DNA of 64,000 bases, from positions 172,506 through 236,505 of the forward strand of contig NZ_LFXL01000027.1 of NCBI RefSeq assembly GCF_001270745.1, written 5' to 3'. The DNA comes from Jiangella muralis (lineage in GTDB: Bacteria > Actinomycetota > Actinomycetes > Jiangellales > Jiangellaceae). A program made the translations under genes and the position numbers. The notes below the pieces were generated by a model that searched no databases, was not told where the DNA came from, and saw nothing but the letters and a program-made list of their open reading frames with translations. Positions 25,525 to 33,579 of the stretch are shown one piece after another (the first letter of the stretch is position 1; the number at the start of each line of letters is the position of its first letter).

Positions 25525-26712
25525 TCAGCCGTCGGCCAGCTCGCGCTCCAGCGGCGTGCGGAAGCTCGGGATGATCGACGCGCCGCCGAGCCGCGGCTCC
25601 AACTCGGCGGCCGCCTGTTCGACGGCCGCCGTGGCCTCGACGCCGGTGTCTTCGAGCAGCCGCCACCGGATGGCGCCGTTGCTCATACCCCACCCGCCCA
25701 CCACCCGTCCGCCCCACCACACCGTCGGCCCGATGTTGCCGTTGCGGTCGAACAGCGCGTCGCGGTGCGGGCCGAGGAACCAGTCGCGTCGCTGCCAGCC
25801 CATGGGCGTGGGGTCGAGCGCCGGCAGCAGCGTGGCGACCGGCGCGGCGTCGGCCTCGGGTTCGGTGTCGTCGGCCAGGACGAGGCCCGGTTCGCCGTCG
25901 AGGTCGACGTCGGCGGTGTCGAGTCCGGCCAGCACCGTGCGCGTGACCCCGAGCGTCCACCCCGTCCACCACTGCACGTCGGCGACCGTGGCCGGGCCGA
26001 ACGCCCGCAGCCAGCGCCGGGCCAGCTCTGCCCGCGCGTCGGCCTCGGGCACGTCGGGCACGCCGTCGGGCCAGAGGCCGCGCACCGACGCCCACCGGTG
26101 CTGGCGCGACAGCCACGTGCCCGCCGGTCGTCCGCGCACGACCCGGCCGTCGGCGCCCATGAGGGTGAGCACGCGGCTGGTGATGTTCTGCTTGACGTCC
26201 CACTTCTTGTCGGTGGTGGGGAGGATGGCGGTGCGCAGCCGCGGCTCGGCCTTCGCCAGCTCGGTGGCCAGCGCCTCGCCGCGTTCGTCGACCGCCTTCT
26301 CGGTGGCGGTCTCGACGTCGGCCAGCCAGGCGGCGACGTCGCCGTCGATGGGTGGCTCGGTGGGCAGCGTGCTGAGGTGCTGGACCAGCTGACGGCGCAG
26401 CCGCTGGGCGATGGCCAGCCCGGCGGCGCTGTGTAGGACCGGGGCGAACGCGGTGGGCGTGACGAACATGGTGCGCCGCATGGCGATCAGTTTCACTACC
26501 GAGCGGTCGTCGTAGAGCGCCGCCGACACGTCGTCGAGCGTGACCTCGGGCGCTCTGACCAGCGCCGACACGTACACCGTGGCGGGATCGGTGGCGTGCA
26601 GGACCACCATGCCGGCGGCGGCCCCGGCGACCGACCCGGCCGGCGTCTCGCGGGCGAGGTGGTGCCGGCGCAGCAACCGGAGGCGGCGTTGGCCGGGGCT
26701 GATGGTGAGCAC
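25525..26712 (-). CDS. AlkZ-like winged-helix DNA glycosylase homologue, copy 1
   Basis: A 395-residue protein of the HTH_42/AlkZ superfamily, whose studied members (AlkZ/YcaQ) excise bulky alkylated or crosslinked bases. Visible are GMVVLHATDPATVYVSALVR, RTMFVTPTAFAPVL, a tandem winged-helix region (ARRWLRAFGPATVADVQWWTG) and the C-terminal barrel with WFLGPHRDALFDRNGNIGPT and WWGGRVVGGW. The HATDPATV block replaces the QxQ motif of canonical AlkZ; it marks a separate subfamily. GTG 26712 is preferred. It is one of three family members in this window (also at 42.2 and 61.3 kb) and is divergent from a small membrane protein gene. Confidence 0.75.
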   Translation of the reverse strand: MLTISPGQRRLRLLRRHHLARETPAGSVAGAAAGMVVLHATDPATVYVSALVRAPEVTLDDVSAALYDDRSVVKLIAMRRTMFVTPTAFAPVLHSAAGLAIAQRLRRQLVQHLSTLPTEPPIDGDVAAWLADVETATEKAVDERGEALATELAKAEPRLRTAILPTTDKKWDVKQNITSRVLTLMGADGRVVRGRPAGTWLSRQHRWASVRGLWPDGVPDVPEADARAELARRWLRAFGPATVADVQWWTGWTLGVTRTVLAGLDTADVDLDGEPGLVLADDTEPEADAAPVATLLPALDPTPMGWQRRDWFLGPHRDALFDRNGNIGPTVWWGGRVVGGWGMSNGAIRWRLLEDTGVEATAAVEQAAAELEPRLGGASIIPSFRTPLERELADG

Positions 26713-26750
26713 GGTCCGATCCTGGCACGGCGGTCCGACAAGGTCGGGAT

Positions 26751-26768
26751 GTCCAGGATTCACTGGAC
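26751..26768. promoter_or_regulatory. Operator-like inverted repeat GTCCAG-6-CTGGAC
   Basis: A perfect 6-bp inverted repeat with a 6-bp spacer lies in the 153-bp divergent region between the AlkZ-like gene and the 56-residue membrane protein. A TTGACA hexamer at 26799-26804 follows on the plus strand, without a good -10 box. A transcription factor site is plausible but no regulator is coded beside it. Confidence 0.3.
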
Positions 26769-26865
26769 CACGGAAAGGGAACGATCTACGCGATTCGGTT
26801 GACAACACCCTTAAGGTTTGTTTCGGGACAATTCTTCTCGATCCGTGGACTTCTCCGGGGGCACC

Positions 26866-27036
26866 GTGAGTCAACACAAGGCAACGGAAGAACGCCGCTA
26901 CCGCATGGAACTGGCGGTCGTCATCCTCATCGGCCTCGCGGTCGCGGCCGCCGCGGTCGCCGCGATCCTCGTCCTCAGCGGATCGCCGGGCGACGACCTG
27001 CAGGAGTTCGGCGGCCTGTCCGCCCACGTCGAGTAG
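26866..27036 (+). CDS. 56-residue single-pass membrane protein
   Basis: A short gene starting at GTG 26866 after a CCGGGGGCACC site. The product has a basic N-terminus (SQHKATEERRYR), one hydrophobic helix (LAVVILIGLAVAAAAVAAIL) and an acidic tail (SGSPGDDLQEFGGLSAHVE), giving a single-pass inner-membrane protein. I do not recognise the family. The coding bias fits a real gene. It is convergent with the galactonate dehydratase gene, 9 bp between ends. An internal ATG at 26905 is an alternative start. Confidence 0.5.
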   Translation: MSQHKATEERRYRMELAVVILIGLAVAAAAVAAILVLSGSPGDDLQEFGGLSAHVE

Positions 27037-27045
27037 ACGTCGGCC

Positions 27046-28191
27046 TCACCACTCCGCGAAGCTCCCGTCGGCGTGCCGCCAGACCGGGCCGCGCCAGCGG
27101 TGCCCGACCTCGTCGGCGCGGCGGACGGCGGCCTCGTCGATGGCGATGCCGAGCCCGGGCGCCGTCGGCCGCTCGACGAACCCGTCGACGAAGCGGAAGA
27201 CGGCCGGGTCGACGAGGTAGTCGAGCAGGTCGTTGCCGACGTTGTAGTGGATGCCGAGGCTCTGCTCCTGGATCAGGAAGTTCGGCGTCGCGAACGCCAC
27301 CTGCAGGCTCGCGGCCAGCGCGATCGGGCCGAGCGGGCAATGCGGCGCCAGGGTCGCGCCGGTCACCTCGGCCTGCGCGGCGATGCGGCGGACCTCGGAG
27401 ATGCCGCCGGCATGCGAGATGTCCGGCTGCACGACGCTGACGCCGGCGGCCAGCGGCGCGACGAACTCGGACCGGCCGAACAGCCGCTCGCCGGTCGCGA
27501 TCGGCACCGAACTCGCCGCGACCACCGACGCCAGCTGCGCGCCCAGCTCCGGCAGCACCGGCTCCTCGACGAACAGCGGATGCAGCGGCGCCATCAGCGG
27601 CAGCAGCCGGCGCGCGTTGGCCGGCGAGACCCGGCCGTGGAAGTCGACGGCGACGTCGCGGTCCGGGCCGAGCACCTCGCGGGCCGCGGCCAGCCGGCGC
27701 AGCACGTCGTCGGTCTCGGCGGCGGTGGCGATCGGGCCGAGCGCCGCGCTGCCGTTCATCTTCACCGCGGTGAACCCCTCGGCCACCTTCGCCGCGATCG
27801 CGTCGGCGACCTCGGCCGGCTCGTCGCCGCCGACCCAGGTGTACATGCGGACGCGGTCGCGCACCGGCCCGCCGAGCAGCGCGTGCACCGGCGCGCCGTA
27901 CACCTGGCCGGCGATGTCCCACAGCGCCTGGTCCAGCCCGGCGACGGCGCTGGAGAGCACCGGCCCGCCGCGGTAGAAGCCGCCCTTGGAGAGCACCTGC
28001 CAGTGGTCCTCGATCCGCAGCGGGTCCTGCCCGACGAGGTAGTCGGCCAACTCGTGGACGGCGGCGCGGACGGTGTCGGCGCGCCCCTCGACGACCGGCT
28101 CGCCCCAGCCGACGACCCCTTCGTCGGTGGCGACGCGGCAGAACAGCCAGCGCGGCGGGACCTGGAACGTCTCGATGGCGGTGATCTTCAC
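27046..28191 (-). CDS. dgoD: D-galactonate dehydratase (enolase superfamily)
   Basis: A 381-residue mandelate racemase/muconate lactonising-type enzyme that dehydrates D-galactonate to 2-keto-3-deoxygalactonate. Diagnostic features: ITAIETFQVPPRWLFCRV at the start, the metal ligands D in VAVDFHGRVSP, E in LFVEEPVLPE and E in IATGERLFGR, the catalytic His in LAPHCPLGPIALAAS, and IQEQSLGIHYN, which is characteristic of DgoD rather than other sugar-acid dehydratases. Length equals that of E. coli DgoD. Its start overlaps the end of the GntR regulator gene by 4 bp. The kinase and aldolase of the pathway are not in the window. Confidence 0.88.
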   Translation of the reverse strand: MKITAIETFQVPPRWLFCRVATDEGVVGWGEPVVEGRADTVRAAVHELADYLVGQDPLRIEDHWQVLSKGGFYRGGPVLSSAVAGLDQALWDIAGQVYGAPVHALLGGPVRDRVRMYTWVGGDEPAEVADAIAAKVAEGFTAVKMNGSAALGPIATAAETDDVLRRLAAAREVLGPDRDVAVDFHGRVSPANARRLLPLMAPLHPLFVEEPVLPELGAQLASVVAASSVPIATGERLFGRSEFVAPLAAGVSVVQPDISHAGGISEVRRIAAQAEVTGATLAPHCPLGPIALAASLQVAFATPNFLIQEQSLGIHYNVGNDLLDYLVDPAVFRFVDGFVERPTAPGLGIAIDEAAVRRADEVGHRWRGPVWRHADGSFAEW

Positions 28192-28892
28192 TCGGGCTCC
28201 TTCCCGGACGTGATCGCCCGGACGTCGCGGTCGGCTCGCGCCAGCAGGTCGCGGACGGCGCGCTCGGCGGCGTCGGCGTCCCCACGCGTGACGGCGTCGA
28301 GGACGGCGCGGTGCGCGGGCACGCTGTCGTCGCGCCGGCTGTCGCCGTGCACCAGCAGGTCACGGGCGCGCAGGCCGGTCGCGATGACCTCCTCCAGCTG
28401 GCGCAGCAGCGCGTTGTGCGCGGCGGTCAGCAGCGCCCGGTGGAACGCGAGGTCGGCCGCGACGACGGCGTCGACCGTGGCGTCCGGATCGGCCATCCGC
28501 TCGACCGCGTCGCGCAACGCGGCGAGGTCGGCGTCCGTCCGCCGGGCCGCCGCCAGCCGGGCGCCGGCCGGCTCGACGATGTCGCGCACCTCGGCGAGGT
28601 CGGACAGGAACGCGTCGTCGGCGCGGTTCTGCGCCTGCCACCGCAGCACGTCGGCGTCGAGCAGCGCCCACTCCTCGCGCGGGCGGACGATGGTGCCGCG
28701 CTTCGGCCGCGCGTCGACCATGCCCTTGGCGGCCAGGACGCGCAGCGCCTCGCGGACGACCGTGCGGCTCACGCCCAGTTCGTTCTCGAGCTTGACCGGG
28801 TCGAGCGCGGCCCCCGGCGCGACATCGCCGCGGACGATCAGCTCGCCGAGGTGCGCGACGACCGCGCCGTGGATGCCGCGGAACACGCTCAC
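28188..28892 (-). CDS. FadR-subfamily GntR regulator (DgoR-like)
   Basis: A 234-residue regulator with a winged-helix N-terminus (residues 10-70: LGELIVRGDVAPGAAL, ENELGVSRTVVREALRVLAAKGMV, RPKRGTIVRP) and an all-helical FCD ligand domain (LAEVRDIVEPAGARLAA, DLAFHRALLTAAHN, HRAVLDAVTRGDADAAERAV). FCD histidines and acidic residues for a metal/carboxylate ligand are present. It is co-transcribed with galactonate dehydratase (4-bp overlap), so it is likely the galactonate-responsive repressor of this pair. The upstream 151 bp towards the SDR gene should contain its operator, but no clear palindrome was found. Confidence 0.82.
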   Translation of the reverse strand: MSVFRGIHGAVVAHLGELIVRGDVAPGAALDPVKLENELGVSRTVVREALRVLAAKGMVDARPKRGTIVRPREEWALLDADVLRWQAQNRADDAFLSDLAEVRDIVEPAGARLAAARRTDADLAALRDAVERMADPDATVDAVVAADLAFHRALLTAAHNALLRQLEEVIATGLRARDLLVHGDSRRDDSVPAHRAVLDAVTRGDADAAERAVRDLLARADRDVRAITSGKEPE

Positions 28893-29043
28893 GCCGACGG
28901 CCCCCGATCCACGGCCGTGCGGCGATCGTCGTCGCGGACGTTGTCGGCGCCCGCCCGTAGGGTGGGACTCCCTCCCAGCCGGGCGGGGACCGAACCCGGC
29001 CGAACCCGCGCCGAACTGGGCAGCACCGGCGCGAAGGCGGCGC

Positions 29044-29838
29044 TCATGCCGAGTCCGCCGTCACGCTCCAGCCGCCGTCGACGACCAGGCTGGCACCGCT
29101 GACGTAGGACGCGTCGCCGGAGCCGAGGAACGCCACCGCGGCGGCCACCTCGTCCGGCCGGCCGAACCGGGCCAGCGTGGTGGCGCGGATGCTCCGTTCA
29201 CGGTCCGGCTCGCTGACGTCGTCCCAGGCGGGCGACATGATCGGGCCGGGGACGACGGTGTTGACCCGAACCTCCGGGCCGTAGTCGGCGGCCAGTTGCC
29301 GGCCGAGCGAGAGCAGCGCGCCCTTGGTCGCCGCGTAGGCGGGACGGCCGGGCAGCCCGCGCAGGGCGTGCACCGACGACGTGAGGACGATCGACCCTCG
29401 CGCGCGGCGCAGCAGCCCGGCCAGCGCGCGCACCGCCAGGAACGCCGCCGTGAGGTTGACGTCGAGCTGACGGTGCCAGTCGGCGACGGACAGGCGGTCG
29501 GCCGGCTCGACGACCGCGATGGCGGCGTTCGAGTGCAGCAGGTCCAGCCGGCCGGGACCGTCCTCCAGCTGCCGCGCGACGCGCGCCCACCCCTCCTCGG
29601 CCGCGACGTCGAGCGCTGCCGTCTCCGCGCCGCCGCCGAACCCCGTCGCCCGCGCGGCGTCGGTGGCCGCCTCGGCCGCGGGCCCCAGGGATGCCTCGTC
29701 GACGTCGGCCAGCAGGACGTGCGCACCCTCGGCGGCCAGCCGCTGCGCGGTCGCCGCGCCGATGCCGGACCCGGCGCCGGTGACCAGCGCCACCCGGCCG
29801 CGGTAGCGGGGCGCGAGGACGGTCTCGCTCGCAATCAC
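29044..29838 (-). CDS. Short-chain dehydrogenase/reductase
   Basis: A 264-residue classical SDR. The Rossmann motif VALVTGAGSGIGAATAQRL, the NAA block (LHSNAAIAVVE), the catalytic Ser in IVLTSSVHAL and YAATKGALLSLG (YxxxK) are all present, and the PG motif is VNTVVPGPIMSPAW. Glucose/ribitol-type C-terminal ending ASYVSGASLVVDGGWS is typical. It probably oxidises or reduces a polyol or sugar using NAD(P). GTG 29838 is chosen over a TTG nine bases upstream. The position just upstream of the GntR-galactonate dehydratase pair on the same strand suggests sugar-acid metabolism. Confidence 0.87.
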   Translation of the reverse strand: MIASETVLAPRYRGRVALVTGAGSGIGAATAQRLAAEGAHVLLADVDEASLGPAAEAATDAARATGFGGGAETAALDVAAEEGWARVARQLEDGPGRLDLLHSNAAIAVVEPADRLSVADWHRQLDVNLTAAFLAVRALAGLLRRARGSIVLTSSVHALRGLPGRPAYAATKGALLSLGRQLAADYGPEVRVNTVVPGPIMSPAWDDVSEPDRERSIRATTLARFGRPDEVAAAVAFLGSGDASYVSGASLVVDGGWSVTADSA

Positions 29839-29899
29839 GCACCGCAACCTACCATTCAGTCATCTTGTATGACTATTTACCTGCATCGAGCCTCGCAGC

Positions 29900-29975
29900 G
29901 CGTTGATCTTGGAGTATCGGCAGCATTGCCGGGCGAAATGCCGGATTGATTCCGCGCTTTCTCCAAGATCAACGC
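29900..29975. repeat. 15-bp perfect inverted repeat with 46-bp spacer
   Basis: GCGTTGATCTTGGAG (29900-29914) and CTCCAAGATCAACGC (29961-29975) are exact reverse complements. The right arm contains the stop codon of the WYL regulator gene. Palindromic units of this kind occur repeatedly in actinomycete genomes and may be REP- or MITE-like; it could also end transcription of the regulator gene. Copy number cannot be judged from one window. Confidence 0.6.
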
Positions 29976-30946
29976 CGGGGAGCGGGGGCGGCGGCGGCCG
30001 CGGCGCGTTCACCCAGGGCCCGCACCGCGGACGCCAGCTCCGTCGGCGCGTGGACGGTGAACGCGCAGCCCAGCGCCACCAGCCGGGAGGCCAGCCACTC
30101 CATCGAGTCGTCGCGGCGGGCGTCCAGCCGGCAGTGTGCGTCGCCGTCCGCCACCACCTGACCGGGCTGATCACCGAGGCGGCCGGCGACCTCGCGCACC
30201 GGCGCGTCGAACGACACCACGACCCGCAGCTCGGGCGTGCCCCAATCGGTCCGCCGCCCCGCCACATACCCCGCCGCGTCGTCCGCCGGCAGCGTCCGCT
30301 GCTCGCGCACCCGGACCCCGGTCGGCTGGACGCGGGCGATCCGGTCGACCCGGAACGTCCGCCAGTCCGCACGGTCGACGTCCCAGGCGACGAGGTACCA
30401 GCGACGACCCGACGGCACCAGGGCGAGCGGCTCCACCAGCCGGCTCGAGCCCGTCTCGTCCCCAGAGGTGTAGCGGAACCGCGCCCGCTCGCGGTTGGCG
30501 GCGGCCGCGGCCAGCGCCGTCAGCACCTCCGGGTCGACCACCGGGCCGTCCGCCCCCACCGGCAGCGTCGCCGCCCCGATCGTCCGCACCCGGTGCCGCA
30601 ACCGCGACGGCAGCACCTGCTCCAGCTTCCCCAGCGCCCGCACCGACGCCTCCTCGATGCCGGCGACGGCGGATCCGGCGGCCGCGCGCAGCCCCACCGC
30701 GATCGCCACCGCCTCGTCGTCGTCGAGCAGCAACGGCGGCAGCGCGGCGCCCGCCACCAGCCGGTAGCCGCCGGCCGAGCCCAGGGTCGCCTCGACCGGA
30801 TAGCCGAGGTCGCGCAGCCGGTCGACGTCGCGGCGGACGGTGCGCGGGGTGACGCCCAGGCGCTGCGCCAGCTCGCTGCCGGGCCACTCGCGCGGGGTCT
30901 GCAACAGCGACAGCAGCGTGAGCAGCCGCCCAGGGGTATCGCTCAT
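29969..30946 (-). CDS. YafY-type HTH and WYL-domain regulator
   Basis: A 325-residue regulator: a winged HTH_11 domain (residues 5-60, LAQRLGVTPRTVRRDVDRL), a WYL domain (RARFRYTSGD, PLALVPSGRRWYLVAWDVDR with the RWYLVA core) and a C-terminal WCX region. Members repress or activate a neighbouring gene in response to an unknown ligand. It is divergent from an epoxide hydrolase gene 63 bp away, the probable target. It is closely similar to the regulator at 50.7-51.7 kb, sharing GYPV, GGYxLxAGAALPPLLLDD and EEAVAIAV blocks. Confidence 0.87.
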   Translation of the reverse strand: MSDTPGRLLTLLSLLQTPREWPGSELAQRLGVTPRTVRRDVDRLRDLGYPVEATLGSAGGYRLVAGAALPPLLLDDDEAVAIAVGLRAAAGSAVAGIEEASVRALGKLEQVLPSRLRHRVRTIGAATLPVGADGPVVDPEVLTALAAAAANRERARFRYTSGDETGSSRLVEPLALVPSGRRWYLVAWDVDRADWRTFRVDRIARVQPTGVRVREQRTLPADDAAGYVAGRRTDWGTPELRVVVSFDAPVREVAGRLGDQPGQVVADGDAHCRLDARRDDSMEWLASRLVALGCAFTVHAPTELASAVRALGERAAAAAAPAPRR

Positions 30947-31009
30947 GGAAACCAGGATGCCGCAGAACTAGGACACAAACAGACCTAGATCCCTCCTAGC
31001 GTCAGCGGC

Positions 31010-32155
31010 ATGACACCGTTCACCATCGACATCCCGCAGTCCGACCTCGACGACCTGCACGAGCGGCTGGCCCGCACCCGCTGGACGCCGCAGCTGCCCG
31101 GCGACGGGTGGGAGCGCGGCGTGCCCACCGACTGGCTGCGCGAGGTCGCCGAGTACTGGCGCACCGGCTACGACTGGCGCGAGCGCGAGGCCCGGCTCAA
31201 CGCGTTCCCGCAGTTCATCGAGGAGATCGACGGGCTGGTGGTGCACTACCTGCACGTCCGCTCGCCGGAGCCGGACGCGCTGCCGCTGATCCTCGCGCAC
31301 GGCTGGCCGAACTCGTTCGTCGAGTTCGCCCGGACGATCCCGCTGCTCACCGACCCGCGGGCGCACGGAGGCGACCCGGCGCAGGCGTTCCACGTCGTCG
31401 TCCCGTCCGTCCCCGGGTTCGGGTTCTCGGCCGGTCCGCGCACGACCGGGTTCGGCGTCCCGGACGTGGCGGGCAGGTTCGCGGCGCTCATGGAGCGGCT
31501 CGGCTACGACCGCTACGGGACGCAGGGCGGCGACCTCGGCGCGTACGTCGCACCGGAGCTGGCCCGGCGGCACCCGGACCGCGTCGTCGGCGTGCACATC
31601 GACGGCGGTTTCGGCTTCCCGACGGAGGACGACGTGCCCGGCATGACGGCGGACGAGCGGGCCGAGTGGGACCTCATGCAGCAGTGGATGTCCGGCGGCG
31701 TCGACCACCACGCGCTGCTGCGGGCCGCGCCGCAGACGTTCGGCCACGGCTGGCACGACTCCCCGGTGGCGCTGCTGGCCTGGCACGCGCACAAGTTCCA
31801 GGAGTTCTCCATGTCCGACCAGCCGCTGCTCGACGTCATCGACCGCGACGCGTTCCTCGACAACGTCAGCGTCTACTGGTTCACGAAGACCGCGGCGACG
31901 TCGTCGTGGCCCATGTACGAAGGGCTGGGCAGCGCCGGATTCGCGTGGCCGACGGGCCAGAAGGCGGTGCCGTCGGGCGTCTACGGCGGCGGCTCGGCGC
32001 TGATGCGGCGGCTGGCCGAGCGGGACAACACGATCGTGCACTGGCCCGAGGACAATCCGGGCCGCCACCACTTCATCGCGATGGAGCAGCCGGCGGGACA
32101 CGTCGCCGACATCGCGGCGTTCTTCGCCAAGGTCCGGGATTCTCGGCGACTCTGA
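31010..32155 (+). CDS. Epoxide hydrolase (EHN-type alpha/beta hydrolase)
   Basis: A 381-residue epoxide hydrolase with the N-terminal EHN domain (FTIDIPQSDLDDLHERLART, residues 4-23) and the alpha/beta hydrolase core. The oxyanion-hole motif is LAHGWPNSFVEF, the nucleophile is D175 in TQGGDLGAYVA, cap-domain tyrosines are in SVYWFTKTA and the catalytic His is in GRHHFIAMEQP. It opens epoxides to diols in the cytosol; the physiological substrate is unknown. It is divergent from the WYL regulator, which probably controls it. Confidence 0.88.
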   Translation: MTPFTIDIPQSDLDDLHERLARTRWTPQLPGDGWERGVPTDWLREVAEYWRTGYDWREREARLNAFPQFIEEIDGLVVHYLHVRSPEPDALPLILAHGWPNSFVEFARTIPLLTDPRAHGGDPAQAFHVVVPSVPGFGFSAGPRTTGFGVPDVAGRFAALMERLGYDRYGTQGGDLGAYVAPELARRHPDRVVGVHIDGGFGFPTEDDVPGMTADERAEWDLMQQWMSGGVDHHALLRAAPQTFGHGWHDSPVALLAWHAHKFQEFSMSDQPLLDVIDRDAFLDNVSVYWFTKTAATSSWPMYEGLGSAGFAWPTGQKAVPSGVYGGGSALMRRLAERDNTIVHWPEDNPGRHHFIAMEQPAGHVADIAAFFAKVRDSRRL

Positions 32156-32168
32156 CTACCCTCGGAAC

Positions 32169-33098
32169 ATGCGCCCCTACTCGCCCCGGCCCGGAGGTGT
32201 CGTCCTCGGCCTGCTGATGTTCGTGGCCGGCGCCCTCGGCACCTGGGCGAGCTGGCGGTGGTTCGTCGACACCGCCGTCGGGCAGCGCCTCGACCAGGTC
32301 GCGTTCCGCGGCTCCGGCATCGGCCGGTCCACGCTGTGGTCCGGCGCCGAGCGGGTGCTGGACATCGTGTCGGTGCCGTTCGTCGTGGTGGTGCTCGGCA
32401 CCGTCGCACTGATCGCGCTCATGCGGCAGCGCTGGCTGCTGGCGTTGCAGGTCATCGTGCTGGTCGGCGGCGCCAACCTCACCACCCAGGTGCTCAAGCA
32501 CGTGGTGCTGGACCGGCCGCGGCTGGCCGACGACACCGGCCCGCTGGGCAACTCGCTGCCCAGCGGGCACACGACGGTCGCCGCCAGCGTGGCGGCCGCG
32601 CTGGTGCTGGTGGTGCCGCGACGTGCTCGGCCGGCGGTCGCGGTCCTCGGTGCCGGGTACGCCGCCGTCACCGGCATCTCGACCATGGTCGGCGGCTGGC
32701 ACCGGCCGTCCGACGTCATCGCCGCCATCACCGTCGTGCTGGCGTGGGCCGGCCTGACGACGGTGCTCACCGCGGTCAGCAGCCCCGAGCGGATGCCGTC
32801 GCCGCCGCCCGGCAATACTCCGACGGCCGTCGTCACCGGCCTGTTCGCCGTCGTGGCCGGCGTCACCGGCGTCATGGCCGTCTCGGCGCTGCAGCGCACC
32901 CGCGACGTGCTGAACACCGCGGGCGCCGTCACCGAGCGGTCCGACCTGGCGACGGCGTACGTCGGCGCCGCGCTCGGCGTGGTGGCCGTGACGGCGCTCG
33001 CGTACGCCGCGATCCTGGTCGCGCATCAGGCCGCCAGCCGTCCCGCGCAGGCTGCCCGGACGTCGTCGGCGCGATCCGTCTCGGCAGGCGTCTCCTAG
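32169..33098 (+). CDS. PAP2-family membrane phosphatase
   Basis: A 309-residue inner-membrane phosphatidic-acid-phosphatase type 2 protein. All three active-site motifs are present in order: KHVVLDRPRL (KxxxxxxRP), LPSGHTTV (PSGH) and STMVGGWHRPSDVI (SRxxxxxHxxxD-like, with the catalytic His). About seven hydrophobic helices are visible, with the catalytic residues facing outside. Substrate could be undecaprenyl pyrophosphate, phosphatidate or another lipid phosphate. It follows the epoxide hydrolase by 13 bp and may share its transcript, although no functional link is evident. Confidence 0.88.
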   Translation: MRPYSPRPGGVVLGLLMFVAGALGTWASWRWFVDTAVGQRLDQVAFRGSGIGRSTLWSGAERVLDIVSVPFVVVVLGTVALIALMRQRWLLALQVIVLVGGANLTTQVLKHVVLDRPRLADDTGPLGNSLPSGHTTVAASVAAALVLVVPRRARPAVAVLGAGYAAVTGISTMVGGWHRPSDVIAAITVVLAWAGLTTVLTAVSSPERMPSPPPGNTPTAVVTGLFAVVAGVTGVMAVSALQRTRDVLNTAGAVTERSDLATAYVGAALGVVAVTALAYAAILVAHQAASRPAQAARTSSARSVSAGVS

Positions 33099-33178
33099 GG
33101 TTTCGGTACTGTCGTGGCAGCGTGCCGGACGAGGGGGAACAGGTGTTCAACGCTGCCCGCCGAACTGATGGTCAAGAG

Positions 33179-33208
33179 TTGACATAGTCTTCCAAAGAGG
33201 GCTACACA
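33179..33208 (+). promoter_or_regulatory. SigA-type promoter for the 74-residue gene
   Basis: A perfect -35 hexamer TTGACA (33179-33184) is followed after 18 bp by TACACA (33203-33208). A transcript would begin near 33214, about 24 bases before ATG 33238. It is among the best -35 matches seen in this window. Confidence 0.5.
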
Positions 33209-33237
33209 ACCGACCTCCAGAGCGGCAGACTGACGTA

Positions 33238-33462
33238 ATGACCTCTCGTACACCGGCCGCGAGGCCTGTTTTTCCTTCGAGTCCGTTCCGCCCCATCGCT
33301 CCTCCCCCCGTCCAGAAGTTCTCCGTCGATGACCTGCTCACTCACGACCGCCACGGTCTCGGCCGCGTCGTCAGTGTCCCCGGCGACCACGAAGTTCACG
33401 TTGATTTCGGCACCGCGGTACGCCGCATCGCCCTGCCGAACCCGAAGGTCACCCGGCTCTGA
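33238..33462 (+). CDS. Stand-alone UvrD/PcrA C-terminal (Tudor-like) domain protein
   Basis: A 74-residue basic protein. After a 25-residue Pro-rich leader, residues 28-74 read KFSVDDLLTHDRHGLGRVVS and VHVDFGTAVRRIALPNPKV. This resembles the small C-terminal domain of UvrD/PcrA/Rep helicases (GDxVxHxxFGxGxVxxV... VDFG.GVKxL), a Tudor-like fold that contacts RNA polymerase. No helicase is fused or adjacent. The assignment rests on pattern similarity. A separate RNA-polymerase- or nucleic-acid-binding adaptor is a reasonable guess. It has its own strong promoter just upstream. Confidence 0.6.
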   Translation: MTSRTPAARPVFPSSPFRPIAPPPVQKFSVDDLLTHDRHGLGRVVSVPGDHEVHVDFGTAVRRIALPNPKVTRL

Positions 33463-33579
33463 GCCGTCGCCTTCTCGAAAATAGTCGCAAATCTCACCGA
33501 AACGTCTCGGCATCCGGCCGCCCGGCAGCGGGTTGTGTCAATATCCGCCATGCCGGCCGGCCGGGACGAGGCGCGCTCT

